Part shown: in pieces, positions 15,535-24,050 of the stretch | Numbering within the stretch: the first letter of the stretch is position 1 | Layout of the letters: each line of letters begins with the position of its first letter | IMG/VR virus record: IMGVR_UViG_3300042691_053605 | Coordinates: 78,918-142,917 of that record | Length of the DNA: 64,000 bases | Origin: a virus | Strand: one strand, 5' to 3' | Notes under the pieces: generated by a model | The model's input: only the letters and a program-made list of their open reading frames with translations | Databases searched by the model: none | Told to the model about the DNA's origin: nothing | Translations under genes and position numbers: made by a program

Positions 15535-16143
15535 TTATCTTGGAGTAGTAATGTCCTTAGACTCTAGCAGAGTATATGTAAATGAGTTGCCCCACAGATT
15601 TTTTGCGGATCTGCAAATTTCCATAAAGGTGTAAAAGTCTTTTTTCCTCTTAAACACTTGGCAGCCTTCTGACCAGTTTTCTACATAGGTTGAATCTTCA
15701 CCAGCATGATGGATATTAATTCCAAACCCGGTTCCTTCGTCATATAAAGTGCCATCAAATACCATATCGCGGTCAGAATCCCGGTAAACTTTAAGAAGAC
15801 CTTTTTGACGCAGGGCTTCATAGTTTTTATGTGGACCTATCATATGAGAGCCAGGGTACTGACCCGGAATTAACCGGGCCACACCTTGACGATTTCCATA
15901 TTCCATGACACCTTTTTTCCCAGGATCTGTGGTAATAATCCACTCATGGTATTTCCACACTTCATTAATTTTGTACACAAGACACATTCTGTCGTCAAAC
16001 AAATTCGTTACCGCATTTCCTACATCACTATTCCGAACTCCTACTATATTAAGATTGTAATTTCCTTCGTCAAACCAACGGTAGCCTTTTGACTTTACCG
16101 TGGCCTCAATTTGCCCGTGTGTCCAATTCATTGAAGTTTCCAT
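15535..16143 (-). CDS. L,D-transpeptidase-like (YkuD-type) protein
   Basis: The 202-residue product contains GINIHHAG, then after 13 residues SEGCQVF (about 150-175). The His...S-x-G-C arrangement resembles the catalytic His/Cys motif of L,D-transpeptidases and related peptidoglycan enzymes; here the motif is S-E-G-C rather than S-H-G-C. It lies next to the endolysin gene (1-base overlap at 16143), supporting a role in wall attack or wall modification. It has no signal peptide, so it would depend on the holin or on packaging. The activity is inferred from the motif and neighbours. Confidence 0.45.
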   Translation of the reverse strand: METSMNWTHGQIEATVKSKGYRWFDEGNYNLNIVGVRNSDVGNAVTNLFDDRMCLVYKINEVWKYHEWIITTDPGKKGVMEYGNRQGVARLIPGQYPGSHMIGPHKNYEALRQKGLLKVYRDSDRDMVFDGTLYDEGTGFGINIHHAGEDSTYVENWSEGCQVFKRKKDFYTFMEICRSAKNLWGNSFTYTLLESKDITTPR

Positions 16144-16979
16144 TATTTTAGAAGCGCGTAATACTCTTTGAAATGCTTAATGCGGTCAGCCAATCCAATG
16201 GTTCCACCGTTAACTCTTTTAGTTACCGCTGTTACTGTTGCGTCATCCGCGCCTTTATCACAAATACTCCACAATTTGTTGGAATCAAAGAAAAAAGCAG
16301 CAGAAGCCAGCGCATATTTAGAAGCAACTAAATCAGGAGCGGCTACGCAGTCTTCTCCAATAAACTTAGTAAAGGCAGTATAGTTACTTTTACCAGTCAA
16401 TTGGATATATCCACGACCGCGGTAGTTCCAACCATCTTTGGAAGCCTCGTCTCCGTTACCCATACGGCTTGCGTATACTCGAGCGGCAATTTTTTCCGGT
16501 TGACGAGCATAAGAGGCGGAAAGATCTCCAGGAAAGTATTTTCCAAAAATCTTCTTTAGCCCATCTGCACTGTAATTAAGATTTTCAGCAACCGCCTTAA
16601 ATCCTCCACTTTCATGTCCACACTGGGCTAAGAAATGTGCAAGTCTAAGACTGTTAGTGATATTAAATTTTGCAGCAGTGTCAGGAATTTGAGCAAGTAC
16701 AGCGTCAGGAATATGTCCTTTTAATTTGTCTAACTTAAATCCGGAAGCTGATGGAGCAGCCGCAACTGGAGCCGCTGTTTCAGCAACATGAACTGCGCCA
16801 AGACCCATACGTTCCCATGTGGCGTTACCAACAATACCGTCAGCAGACAATCCGTGTTTTTCTTGCCATATCTTTACAGCAGCCTCGGTGCCAGGACCGA
16901 AAGCTCCATCATCAGCAAGTCCTAAAAATCTTTGAAGAGACTTTACCTCTTCGCCAGATGATCCTTTTTTCAATAACAT
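16143..16979 (-). CDS. Endolysin: peptidoglycan-binding domain plus GH19 lysozyme
   Basis: The N-terminal domain (about 1-62) is a PG_binding_1 module (SSGEEVKSLQRFLG, then GIVGNATWERMG). After a short Ala-rich linker, residues about 80-278 form a glycoside hydrolase family 19 domain with the catalytic Glu in QCGHESGGF and the typical YRGRGYIQLTGKSNY and AAFFFDS segments. It cleaves the glycan of host peptidoglycan at lysis. It lacks a signal peptide, so it needs the holin encoded next to it (16995-17363). The operon order holin-endolysin-transpeptidase-like is a classical lysis set. Confidence 0.9.
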   Translation of the reverse strand: MLLKKGSSGEEVKSLQRFLGLADDGAFGPGTEAAVKIWQEKHGLSADGIVGNATWERMGLGAVHVAETAAPVAAAPSASGFKLDKLKGHIPDAVLAQIPDTAAKFNITNSLRLAHFLAQCGHESGGFKAVAENLNYSADGLKKIFGKYFPGDLSASYARQPEKIAARVYASRMGNGDEASKDGWNYRGRGYIQLTGKSNYTAFTKFIGEDCVAAPDLVASKYALASAAFFFDSNKLWSICDKGADDATVTAVTKRVNGGTIGLADRIKHFKEYYALLK

Positions 16980-16994
16980 ATTTGATTGTTTATT

Positions 16995-17363
16995 TTAGCA
17001 TTCACAAGGTTCTTGACCACAATTAGGGCAAGTAGAATCAACAGAAACCACTTCAGCAGCCTCCTCCTTTTTTACCGGTGTGGTGGCCTGATTAATATCC
17101 TTTTTTGCAGCAGTAAACTTATCAACAGATGACAATCCAAGAGTTGCAAATGCCAATAGAGCAACTGCATCTACAAGGTATTGCGCAGGAGCAATATCTA
17201 CAGTTGAAAAACTGTTGTGATACATGGTAACGCAAAGTGTAGCAGCACACATAACGCCAACTAGTCTTTTTGATGATGGTACTCCTTTTTCATCTTTGAA
17301 AAGTCCGCCTGACCATTTTTTCAAGTCTTCAAACCATTTTTTGATGTTTTCAAATAGTTTCAT
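16995..17363 (-). CDS. Putative holin with Cys-rich tail
   Basis: The 122-residue protein has an amphipathic N-terminus (MKLFENIKKWFEDLKKW), two hydrophobic segments at about 34-52 and 64-84, and a cytosolic-like C-terminal tail ending CPNCGQEPCEC. Size, two-segment topology and position 15 nt upstream of the endolysin all fit a holin. The C-x2-C-x4-C-x-C ending could bind a metal ion or respond to redox, which is unusual for a holin. If so, it could tune lysis timing. The next upstream genes are the signalling genes. Confidence 0.6.
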   Translation of the reverse strand: MKLFENIKKWFEDLKKWSGGLFKDEKGVPSSKRLVGVMCAATLCVTMYHNSFSTVDIAPAQYLVDAVALLAFATLGLSSVDKFTAAKKDINQATTPVKKEEAAEVVSVDSTCPNCGQEPCEC

Positions 17364-17380
17364 TGTTTTGTTTTGTTATT

Positions 17381-17953
17381 TTATTCCTTCGTCTCACTGG
17401 CGTATTTAACACCCATTATCGTTCCCACTATTGAAAAAGCATTTGTAAGAAGTATTCCAAACATATTGCTCCAGGTACTTCCTATAATTTGTGTATCTTT
17501 ATCTGTAATCATAGCAACCGCGTACATTCCTGTGGTAATTACTCCCACGCTTCCAATTACAATCAGTGCAACTTTTACAATTAAACCCATAAGCTCAAAT
17601 TGCGATTTTTTCTGTGCAACTTCTAAATCATTTAAAGCTGCATCTTTTGCAGCTTCTGCTTTTTTCTTTGCATCTTCCGCATCTGATAACGCACTTTTGA
17701 GTTCTTCATTTATTCTAACAATCTCTTCTTCGGTTTCCTGTAGCTCACGATTTCTCTCTTGTACCTGTTTAGTAATTTCAAGTCTTCGTTTGCGTGTTTC
17801 CTTATCTTTATCTGTAGATTCTTTTATGTAGGTTGCAAATTCAGTATCGCCAGCATCCGCTTCCAACAACTTAAGAATATTGCCTTCCAGCGTTATTCTT
17901 TTTGTACGTTGTACCTCTAATAGCCAATCTCTTACTGTTTTATCAACTTTCAT
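17381..17953 (-). CDS. Membrane coiled-coil protein of the signalling operon
   Basis: The 190-residue protein has a short helical head, a long charged coiled coil (about 45-125; EITKQVQERNRELQETEEEI) and two hydrophobic segments at about 127-150 and 162-182. It has no kinase or receiver motif. The gene lies between the response regulator (1-base overlap) and the holin (17 nt), so it could be the output partner of the regulator at the membrane, or an antiholin- or spanin-like lysis protein. The Ala/Glu/Lys-rich coil resembles those in chemoreceptor-like proteins. The function is inferred from context only. Confidence 0.6.
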   Translation of the reverse strand: MKVDKTVRDWLLEVQRTKRITLEGNILKLLEADAGDTEFATYIKESTDKDKETRKRRLEITKQVQERNRELQETEEEIVRINEELKSALSDAEDAKKKAEAAKDAALNDLEVAQKKSQFELMGLIVKVALIVIGSVGVITTGMYAVAMITDKDTQIIGSTWSNMFGILLTNAFSIVGTIMGVKYASETKE

Positions 17954-18384
17954 TATTTGTATATCTTAAAGGGAGCAGACTTACTTTTGTAACTGTCAAA
18001 ATCTTTTTTGAAATCTTCTAAACGAGGCTCAATATCATCACTCTTAATAATCCAGAACTGTGCACCGGCTTTTTGCGCCTTTGTTTGCTCCTCGGGTTCA
18101 TTAGAAGAGGAAATAATGCCAATTACCACGCCATCTCCGTATTCAAAATTTATTTTACGGATAAGTTCAATGCCATCATAAGAAGATCCAATAATGTTTA
18201 GATCTACAAATACGCATTCGGGTTTTCCCGCAGAGTCTTGCTGCCATGCAGCAAATAAACGCGCTGCTTGATCCGCGCTATCAATACATTCCAACGTTAG
18301 AGAGATATCTAACAAACTGCATGCATCTTCAAAAACAAGATGGAAGAGGCTTTCATCGTCAACCAACAAGATTGATTCAATCAT
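17953..18384 (-). CDS. Stand-alone response regulator (CheY-like receiver)
   Basis: A complete receiver domain of 143 residues: acidic pair D9-D10, phospho-acceptor D61 in VFVDLNI, the conserved Ser in GIISSSNEP and Lys in WIIKSDD. No output domain follows, so it acts by protein contact, as CheY or Spo0F do. It overlaps the histidine kinase gene by 8 nt and the membrane coiled-coil gene by 1 nt. Phosphate would come from one or both phage kinases. Phage-encoded receivers are rare; a complete set with two kinases in a lysis operon is not something I know of. Confidence 0.88.
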   Translation of the reverse strand: MIESILLVDDESLFHLVFEDACSLLDISLTLECIDSADQAARLFAAWQQDSAGKPECVFVDLNIIGSSYDGIELIRKINFEYGDGVVIGIISSSNEPEEQTKAQKAGAQFWIIKSDDIEPRLEDFKKDFDSYKSKSAPFKIYK

Positions 18385-19714
18385 TTTGTATGCTTATTTT
18401 CATTTTAGTGCCTTTTGGCAATTTTTCACAATCCAAGCGATAACCGTGTTCCACAAAAATTGCGTTTGTGATGTTAAGACCCAAACCTTCTCCGCCATCT
18501 ACCGCATTTTGAGTATCAATTTTATGCTCCAAAACTTTTTGAAACTCCTTTGGTGATAAGCCTCGTCCGTTATCCTCTACACATATAATGTTATCAGTTC
18601 TATATATCTTTACAGCCTTTTCTGCGCTGTCATTGTACTTTAATCCGTTACGTACTAAATTATCAATACCACTGCAAAAAAGTATCGGATTAACGTTTTC
18701 AGTGCCAAGATCTTCCACTGTTACCTGGGATCCATAAGATGTATTTGAAAAGTATTTCAGCAGTTCATCTTTTAGGTTTACTTCTTTTTTCTCAAGAACT
18801 ACATTTTCTTTTACCAGATTTGTAAATTCGTACACATTTTTATACACCTTTTGTGTATGCGCAAGCCCTTCTTTAATCATTTTTATTGCACCGTCAATCT
18901 TAAGCTCTTTCATTTTTTCTTCATCTACGCGCCTTTCCAGCGATGTTATTCCACGGGGCATATAGGTATTAATACCGCTGTGCATATCGTGACGTATTAA
19001 ACGCGCGGCATGGTCAAGATATGTGTTTTTCTTATTAATGTCTCTTATTTGTTCCTCGATCTCAACATCCTGTACCTGTATTTTTTTCCTTTGTAAAACC
19101 ACTGCGGTAACCAGACCAAGGGCAGTAATTATACCAAAAGCAATATAGAGATATCTCTTTAACTTATTTTGTTCTACCTTTAGTTCATCATTTTGGCCTA
19201 CCAGATTTCCGTTTTCATCTTTTAATTCACCTTCGGTTAACGTTAAATTAATGATGCTCTTTTCTTTTTCCAACACAGTCAAAGTTCCTTGTTTTGACTT
19301 AATAAGTTCCTGTTTTGCTCTCTCTTTAATTAACTTATCAATTTCCTGTTTTAATTGTGCAATCTTATTGTCAATTTGTATTAAGACAGTTTTCAAATTT
19401 TCTTTAGGCAGTTCCTCATAAGAAGGCGGAAGATCTGCCATAAATTTAACGTCCTCCTCTAAAAGTTTAACGTCCTCTTGCGTTAGTTCCTCTTTTGGCT
19501 CCTCAAAGATTTTTTCTGGCTTAACCCAGTTTGGGACAATTTTGTCAATCATATCCGTAATAATGTTTGACTCTAAAACGGTGTCCTTTTTTAACACATC
19601 AAGTTTCTTTTCCGGGTTTACCCAACTTGGATTAATTCTTACGTCATCCAGCGTATCTTGCGAAAACGCACCAATTGAAATGACAAATAATGGTATCAAT
19701 AATAATGTTTTCAT
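18377..19714 (-). CDS. Sensor histidine kinase with secreted coiled-coil sensor part
   Basis: The 445-residue protein starts with a signal peptide (MKTLLLIPLFVISIGAFSQ). A periplasmic, highly charged coiled-coil region (about 20-185) and one membrane helix (about 188-208) follow. The kinase core has the H-box IRHDMHSGINTYMPRG, the N-box DNLVRNGLKYND, G1 EDNGRGLSP and G2 GGEGLGLNI. The core is clearly paralogous to the kinase at 20378-21640. It should autophosphorylate on His and feed the receiver encoded 8 nt inside its end. It overlaps the secreted-protein gene upstream by ATGA. Confidence 0.88.
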   Translation of the reverse strand: MKTLLLIPLFVISIGAFSQDTLDDVRINPSWVNPEKKLDVLKKDTVLESNIITDMIDKIVPNWVKPEKIFEEPKEELTQEDVKLLEEDVKFMADLPPSYEELPKENLKTVLIQIDNKIAQLKQEIDKLIKERAKQELIKSKQGTLTVLEKEKSIINLTLTEGELKDENGNLVGQNDELKVEQNKLKRYLYIAFGIITALGLVTAVVLQRKKIQVQDVEIEEQIRDINKKNTYLDHAARLIRHDMHSGINTYMPRGITSLERRVDEEKMKELKIDGAIKMIKEGLAHTQKVYKNVYEFTNLVKENVVLEKKEVNLKDELLKYFSNTSYGSQVTVEDLGTENVNPILFCSGIDNLVRNGLKYNDSAEKAVKIYRTDNIICVEDNGRGLSPKEFQKVLEHKIDTQNAVDGGEGLGLNITNAIFVEHGYRLDCEKLPKGTKMKISIQND

Positions 19715-20376
19715 TGTTTTGCCTCCTTATCAAGACGGTTCCATTTAGTACGGTATTTCCAAACTTTTCTTTTTGTGGATTCTTCGCTACCTAAACGTTG
19801 GATTTTTATTTTGCTTCTGAATTCAAACCAGGCGGCCTGATTGACGCCATAAGTTTCTACAAATTTCTTATATTTTTTATACTCTTTCTTTGACATTTTT
19901 TGAAGGGAATACCCAAAGTCATAATTTATTAAGTAGTACTCCGATAAATCCATTATGTATATAGTAGTGTCGTCGGGATACTGGGTATACACTAGTGAAG
20001 GGCCAAGCGCCCAGCTCCATAGGCTGTCCAGGACATACTGGTTTTTTGTTTCTCCGCTGCCATTTATTTTAGCTATTGAGTCTATTATGTTTTTTTGTAT
20101 TCCATTTAGCTGTTTTAGCACTCGGTTTTCTTCTAACAAAATTTGATTAATTTGACTTAGGCTATCAATAAAAAGTTTGTTTTTAGAATCTTTTTTCCGG
20201 TATTCCTTAGTCTCCGCAACTTTTTTATCAATCATTTGATTAATTTTTTCAGATTGCTCAATGGTTAATATGATAACCGAATCGCCTTTGAAGATTGTTT
20301 TGATAGGGTACTGGTTTTGTGATAAACCAACTACCACTGAAAAAAAGATTGCAGTGGTAAGCAGAAAATTTTTCAT
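19711..20376 (-). CDS. Secreted coiled-coil protein between the two kinases
   Basis: The 221-residue protein has a signal peptide (MKNFLLTTAIFFSVVVGLSQ) and then a periplasmic part with a coiled coil (about 45-100; IEQSEKINQMIDKKV) and an aromatic C-terminal domain (YYLINYDFGYSLQKM, AAWFEFRSK). It shares the Ser-Gln signal-peptide end with the kinase. It could be a co-sensor for the kinases, or an unusual spanin-type lysis protein. It overlaps the kinase start by 4 nt and begins 1 nt after the stop of the other kinase, so production is coupled. I do not recognise the family. Confidence 0.6.
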   Translation of the reverse strand: MKNFLLTTAIFFSVVVGLSQNQYPIKTIFKGDSVIILTIEQSEKINQMIDKKVAETKEYRKKDSKNKLFIDSLSQINQILLEENRVLKQLNGIQKNIIDSIAKINGSGETKNQYVLDSLWSWALGPSLVYTQYPDDTTIYIMDLSEYYLINYDFGYSLQKMSKKEYKKYKKFVETYGVNQAAWFEFRSKIKIQRLGSEESTKRKVWKYRTKWNRLDKEAKQ

Positions 20377-20377
20377 C

Positions 20378-21640
20378 TTAATGTAGACTTATTTTCATTT
20401 GTGTGCCACCTTGCGGCAGCTTATTGCAATCTACCGAAAAATTGTGTTCTTCTAAAATTGCAATACAGATGTTTAGGCCTAAACCGGTACCGGTTTCTTT
20501 TTGGCCTTCCTTTCGAGTATACGGCTGTGACAAGTGCTTAAAGTCTTCTTGACTCATTCCACGTCCATTATCTTCTATAAAAATATCATTGTCAATACGA
20601 TAAATCTTTACCTTTTTGCAATCGCTATCATTATACTTTAGTCCGTTTCTTATTAGGTTATCAACCGCGGTACAAAAAAGAGCTTCATTAACTTCGGAGG
20701 TTCCCAGATCTTCAATTTCAACTTGTGGACGATACGCGGTAGCAGAGAGATAGTCCTCTAAAATTTCTTTAAGATTGCAACTTTCTGTATTTAGCACCGC
20801 ATCTTTTTTGACAAGATTTGTAAATTCGTAAACGCCTTTGTAAACTTTTTGAGTATGACGAAGACCTTCTTTAATCATTTTTAGCGGAGCATCAATCTTT
20901 AATTCCTTTTGTTTATCTTCAGGCATTCTTCGCTCAAATGAGGAAAGGCCACGCGGCATATAGGTATTAATACCGCTGTGCATATCGTGACGAATAATTT
21001 TTGCGGCATGTTCTAAATAAGTGTTTTTCTTTTCAAGCTCCTTTGAAGATTTTACAATATCTGTAATGTCTTGCCGAATAGAGGAAAAGCCTTCAAGCTC
21101 TCCATTTCGATCAAATCGGGCACGAATGTAGGTATCTACATAATAAAGTTCTCCACTTTTTGTTCGGTTGGTTACTACGTCGTTCCAAATGCCACCAGCT
21201 AGTACAGTTTTATACATTTCTCCCCAATATCCATCTGGTTGAACTCCGGAATTTACGATACTGTGATCCTTTCCAATTACTTCTTCTAGTTTCCAACCTG
21301 ACACCTCTTCAAATTTCTTATTTACATAAGTAATTTTGCCGTATCGATCTGCAAGCGAAATAATTGAAGACGCATCAATAAAGCCGTCGGTGCCAGCAAT
21401 TCGCCTTTGCATATCATCAATATGTTCTTTTTGAATTTTCTTAATAGCGCCAATTGTACTTCTAACCAAATAGGTAAACAGCGGAATAAATGAAAGAAAG
21501 CAAATGTATTCAATACTTCGCGTAAGACTGGTTGATTCGCAAACCTCAATAAATACTAAGGTTTTTACTATTGAAAAGATTACGATATCTACACAAGTTA
21601 GTGCAAATATAGCTTTTGTTAAGAAGGAATAGATTTTCAC
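20378..21640 (-). CDS. Membrane PAS-domain histidine kinase
   Basis: The 420-residue protein has two N-terminal membrane helices (about 9-32 and 42-62). A PAS domain (about 90-195) follows, with SLADRYGKITYVNKKFEEVS, GYWGEMYKTVLAG and a PAC-like RARFDRNGELEGFSSIRQD end. The kinase core has H-box IRHDMHSGINTYMPRG (identical to the second kinase), N-box DNLIRNGLKYND, G1 EDNGRGMSQ and G2 TGTGLGLNI. Unlike the other kinase it senses through a cytosolic PAS domain. It overlaps the nucleotidyltransferase gene by ATGA, placing it inside the late operon. Confidence 0.9.
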   Translation of the reverse strand: MKIYSFLTKAIFALTCVDIVIFSIVKTLVFIEVCESTSLTRSIEYICFLSFIPLFTYLVRSTIGAIKKIQKEHIDDMQRRIAGTDGFIDASSIISLADRYGKITYVNKKFEEVSGWKLEEVIGKDHSIVNSGVQPDGYWGEMYKTVLAGGIWNDVVTNRTKSGELYYVDTYIRARFDRNGELEGFSSIRQDITDIVKSSKELEKKNTYLEHAAKIIRHDMHSGINTYMPRGLSSFERRMPEDKQKELKIDAPLKMIKEGLRHTQKVYKGVYEFTNLVKKDAVLNTESCNLKEILEDYLSATAYRPQVEIEDLGTSEVNEALFCTAVDNLIRNGLKYNDSDCKKVKIYRIDNDIFIEDNGRGMSQEDFKHLSQPYTRKEGQKETGTGLGLNICIAILEEHNFSVDCNKLPQGGTQMKISLH

Positions 21641-22704
21641 AGCATGGATTTGACTTTTTGAACGTACTCGTCCACAAAAGCCCGGAGTTTATCCGCTGCG
21701 GCCTGGGCGGCTGGAGTCGTTATTTTATCCAATTTAGATGAGTTTGCAGCGGTATACATTTTATCAATATACCGGTTTCTAACCGCATCTAAAAGTTCCG
21801 CTCCTGATTTGTACTTAATGACCGTACCGAATTCACCTAATTGCTCAAGTGTATCTGCAACTGCGCGGATTCCATCGCATAAGTCTTCAAATCTTGGATT
21901 GGACGGATCAATACCTTTCCAGCTTTTTAATGACTGGGAAGGGTTAAACTCTTTTTCCGTACCCGACTCTTGCCAAAAGAACTTGGCAATATCCACCATA
22001 AATGTATTAATGTCTTTTGTTATTAACCGGTCTTCAACACCGGCTCTTTTACTGTATGAAACCATTTGAGTGCCCCCAAATTTAGCACGGATTCCGCGAG
22101 GCTGTATACTTATTTCCAGAACCTCTCCAAAAGACGAATAGAGGTTTCCAAGTACAAATCCTTTTACATTTCTGATTGGCGTCATTCTAAAAATTGCCCA
22201 GTCTTTATACCCAGTATGAGTAACCACCATGTCCACCTGAATCCAGCCATCGCCTTCTGGAGTGGCCACCTTCATAATCAGTTTTACCGATGACGGATCT
22301 GAAATTTTCCGTGATTCCTCAATGTCAATAAATGAATATGACTTCTTGGAAAGGAAGTCAAGTAACTCATTATTGTAAAGTTTTACTGTAGCAATTTCGT
22401 TGGATCTTTCATCCTTGCCAGTTAAATCAAGCGTAGGATAAGCAACCATAAAGTCTATGTCGCCATAGACTTTATCAGGCTGCGAAATAATATCGTCTTC
22501 ATACCAGGTTCCGCTTCCAATAGGTTTGGAAAAATCAAGTGGAGGCAGCTCAATGGTTTTACAGTGAGCTGCAAATTCGGAACCAATGATCTGAAGTTTT
22601 TTAACGCCGTCTGCTATAATTTTTGGCTTAATGAGAGTGGACTGGGTCTTTACAGATGCCCAGCCGCCCTCGGCTAACCAGTTTTCATACAGACGTACAT
22701 ACAT
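21637..22704 (-). CDS. Nucleotidyltransferase-fold protein with targeting-like N-terminus
   Basis: Of its 355 residues, 1-14 read MYVRLYENWLAEGG, the targeting-like peptide. The core at about 60-165 has PIGSGTWYEDD, then GDIDFMVAYP and WIQVDMVVTH. The G-S...D-x-D...D pattern is that of nucleotidyltransferase-fold enzymes such as polymerase-beta-type and tRNA or toxin NTases. The C-terminal half is helical. It could transfer NMP to a host RNA or protein after injection. It lies between an acidic core-like protein (1-base overlap) and the PAS kinase (4-base overlap). Confidence 0.7.
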   Translation of the reverse strand: MYVRLYENWLAEGGWASVKTQSTLIKPKIIADGVKKLQIIGSEFAAHCKTIELPPLDFSKPIGSGTWYEDDIISQPDKVYGDIDFMVAYPTLDLTGKDERSNEIATVKLYNNELLDFLSKKSYSFIDIEESRKISDPSSVKLIMKVATPEGDGWIQVDMVVTHTGYKDWAIFRMTPIRNVKGFVLGNLYSSFGEVLEISIQPRGIRAKFGGTQMVSYSKRAGVEDRLITKDINTFMVDIAKFFWQESGTEKEFNPSQSLKSWKGIDPSNPRFEDLCDGIRAVADTLEQLGEFGTVIKYKSGAELLDAVRNRYIDKMYTAANSSKLDKITTPAAQAAADKLRAFVDEYVQKVKSML

Positions 22705-23294
22705 TATTGTTCGGTTGTTTCGTTACCAGGAAGAACTTGATCAACTACGTTTTCCTTTCCATAAACTGCCAAGTTAACTTGGTGAGTAATTGGAACATTA
22801 CGTAAAACTTCTGAACCAATCATATTGTTATAGCTAGGATAGGTTTGGAAATTTTCAGCAAGAAAACTTTCAAAATCTGCTACCGCATTGGCAGAAACAC
22901 CTTCTTTAATTTTGTAAGTTTTACCTTCAAATTCAAATTCAGTCTTTCCTTCCTCTTTTGCTTTTGCAACGGCACCAGAAAATTTGTTTCCTTCATCAAC
23001 CTCAGTGTCGTCTTCTACTTCAGCATTTACATCATCGGCGGCGTCAGAAGCAGGAGTTTCGGTATCATCACCTTTTGGATCTTCAGCAGGCTCTTCGTCA
23101 GGACGCTCTGTATTAGAAGGTTCTGTGCCTTTTGCATCCGGAGTTTCTTCAGGCTTTTCTGCTGTTGGAACTTCATCTTTTGGAGCTTCGGCATTGGCGG
23201 TAGTTTCCGCATCGCCTGTTTCAGGCTTTTTCTTAGGATCCGTATTAGGATTTTCATCCTGCAGGAACTCGTCAAATTTCTTTACGTGTTTCAT
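22704..23294 (-). CDS. Acidic low-complexity prohead-core-like protein
   Basis: The 196-residue protein has N-terminus MKHVKKFDEFLQDENP, a variant of the targeting-like peptide. Residues about 17-105 are extremely rich in Asp, Glu, Pro, Thr and Ala (PTAEKPEETPDAKG). The C-terminal 80 residues are folded-looking and contain DFESFLAENF, which holds another L-A-E site. T4 prohead core proteins are also small, acidic and cleaved by the prohead protease, so an internal core role is likely. It is the first gene of the long late operon, 20 nt after its promoter motif. Confidence 0.6.
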   Translation of the reverse strand: MKHVKKFDEFLQDENPNTDPKKKPETGDAETTANAEAPKDEVPTAEKPEETPDAKGTEPSNTERPDEEPAEDPKGDDTETPASDAADDVNAEVEDDTEVDEGNKFSGAVAKAKEEGKTEFEFEGKTYKIKEGVSANAVADFESFLAENFQTYPSYNNMIGSEVLRNVPITHQVNLAVYGKENVVDQVLPGNETTEQ

Positions 23295-23314
23295 ATTTTG
23301 CTTTATTTTCTAAG

Positions 23315-23323
23315 CTATATATC
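23315..23323 (-). promoter_or_regulatory. Late-promoter motif GATATATAG, lysis/signalling operon
   Basis: GTGATATATAGCTTAGAAAA on the minus strand lies 21 nt before the ATG at 23294. It is likely the main promoter for the run of overlapping genes down to 13574. Confidence 0.7.
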
Positions 23324-23329
23324 ACAGAA

Positions 23330-24025
23330 TTATTCTGATACTCCGTACGATTCTAGCAAAGAGTTGATTAGTGTTTCTATTTGTAGGTAGAGATTAAACT
23401 GTAAAGTGTTTTCCATTGTGACAGAAACGTCCTTCATAGGAATGACTGTGTTGTCACGAAATGAAATAAGTCTTTCAACCGTGCCATCAGTGTTTCTTAA
23501 TGTGGTAGGAAAGTTAGGGTCTGTAAAGGTATCAAAAGAAATATCCGGTGAATACTTTATGAATGACGAAAGAGTTTCAATATTAGGTATAATCTTTGTT
23601 TCTTCTTTTACAACTATTTCATCACGATTAACACTTAAATCATCAGAGTAGATTTTAACATCACTAAAGCTTGCAGGGACTGTCGCATCTATGAGTGCTG
23701 CGCTAATCTCCCCAACCCAAGAACCTACTGCATCCCAGTTATATGTTACTTCAGCAGATTTAAGCACCGGTAAAAAGAGATCCTTTACGCCGTATAACTG
23801 AACACTGGTAAGAAGAACTTCCTTGTCTAAGTCTTTTCCACTATAATCAATATTTACTGTAAAGGTTGATCCGTATCCACCAGATATAGTGGTAACATTT
23901 GCAATTTCACCGCTATAAGCAGTGCCATCTATTTTAACTGATGCAGTTCCTACGGTGGTTGGCTCATTAAATTCTATACCTTTTGAAGATGCGTATAGAG
24001 TAACGTTAATTTGTATTGCTGCCAT
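23330..24025 (-). CDS. Putative virion structural protein (231 aa)
   Basis: An almost all-beta protein rich in Thr, Val, Ser and Ile (ASVKIDGTAYSGEIANV, YGSTFTVNIDYSG), with a short helical C-terminus (LQFNLYLQIETLINSLLE). It has no cysteines and no signal peptide. Such beta-sandwich proteins are common as tail or head decoration subunits. It has its own late-promoter motif 15 nt upstream, directly after a terminator, so it is a single late gene or shares read-through with the next operon. The exact role is not known. Confidence 0.55.
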   Translation of the reverse strand: MAAIQINVTLYASSKGIEFNEPTTVGTASVKIDGTAYSGEIANVTTISGGYGSTFTVNIDYSGKDLDKEVLLTSVQLYGVKDLFLPVLKSAEVTYNWDAVGSWVGEISAALIDATVPASFSDVKIYSDDLSVNRDEIVVKEETKIIPNIETLSSFIKYSPDISFDTFTDPNFPTTLRNTDGTVERLISFRDNTVIPMKDVSVTMENTLQFNLYLQIETLINSLLESYGVSE

Positions 24026-24039
24026 GCTTATTGGTTTTA

Positions 24040-24048
24040 CTATATATC
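24040..24048 (-). promoter_or_regulatory. Late-promoter motif GATATATAG
   Basis: GTGATATATAGTAAAACC on the minus strand begins immediately after the T-run of the terminator at 24051-24078 and lies 15 nt before the ATG at 24025. The terminator-promoter junction supports a new transcript start here. Confidence 0.75.
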
Positions 24049-24050
24049 AC

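Noticed and set aside
18600-18608. GATATATAG copy inside the second histidine kinase gene
   Set aside because: It lies within a coding region more than 200 nt from the next start, without a terminator near it. Chance occurrence in AT-rich DNA is likely.
22845-23390. Long plus-strand frame opposite the acidic core-like gene
   Set aside because: It is the mirror of a low-complexity acidic gene; the predicted product is Phe/Arg/Ser biased and has no promoter or family features.
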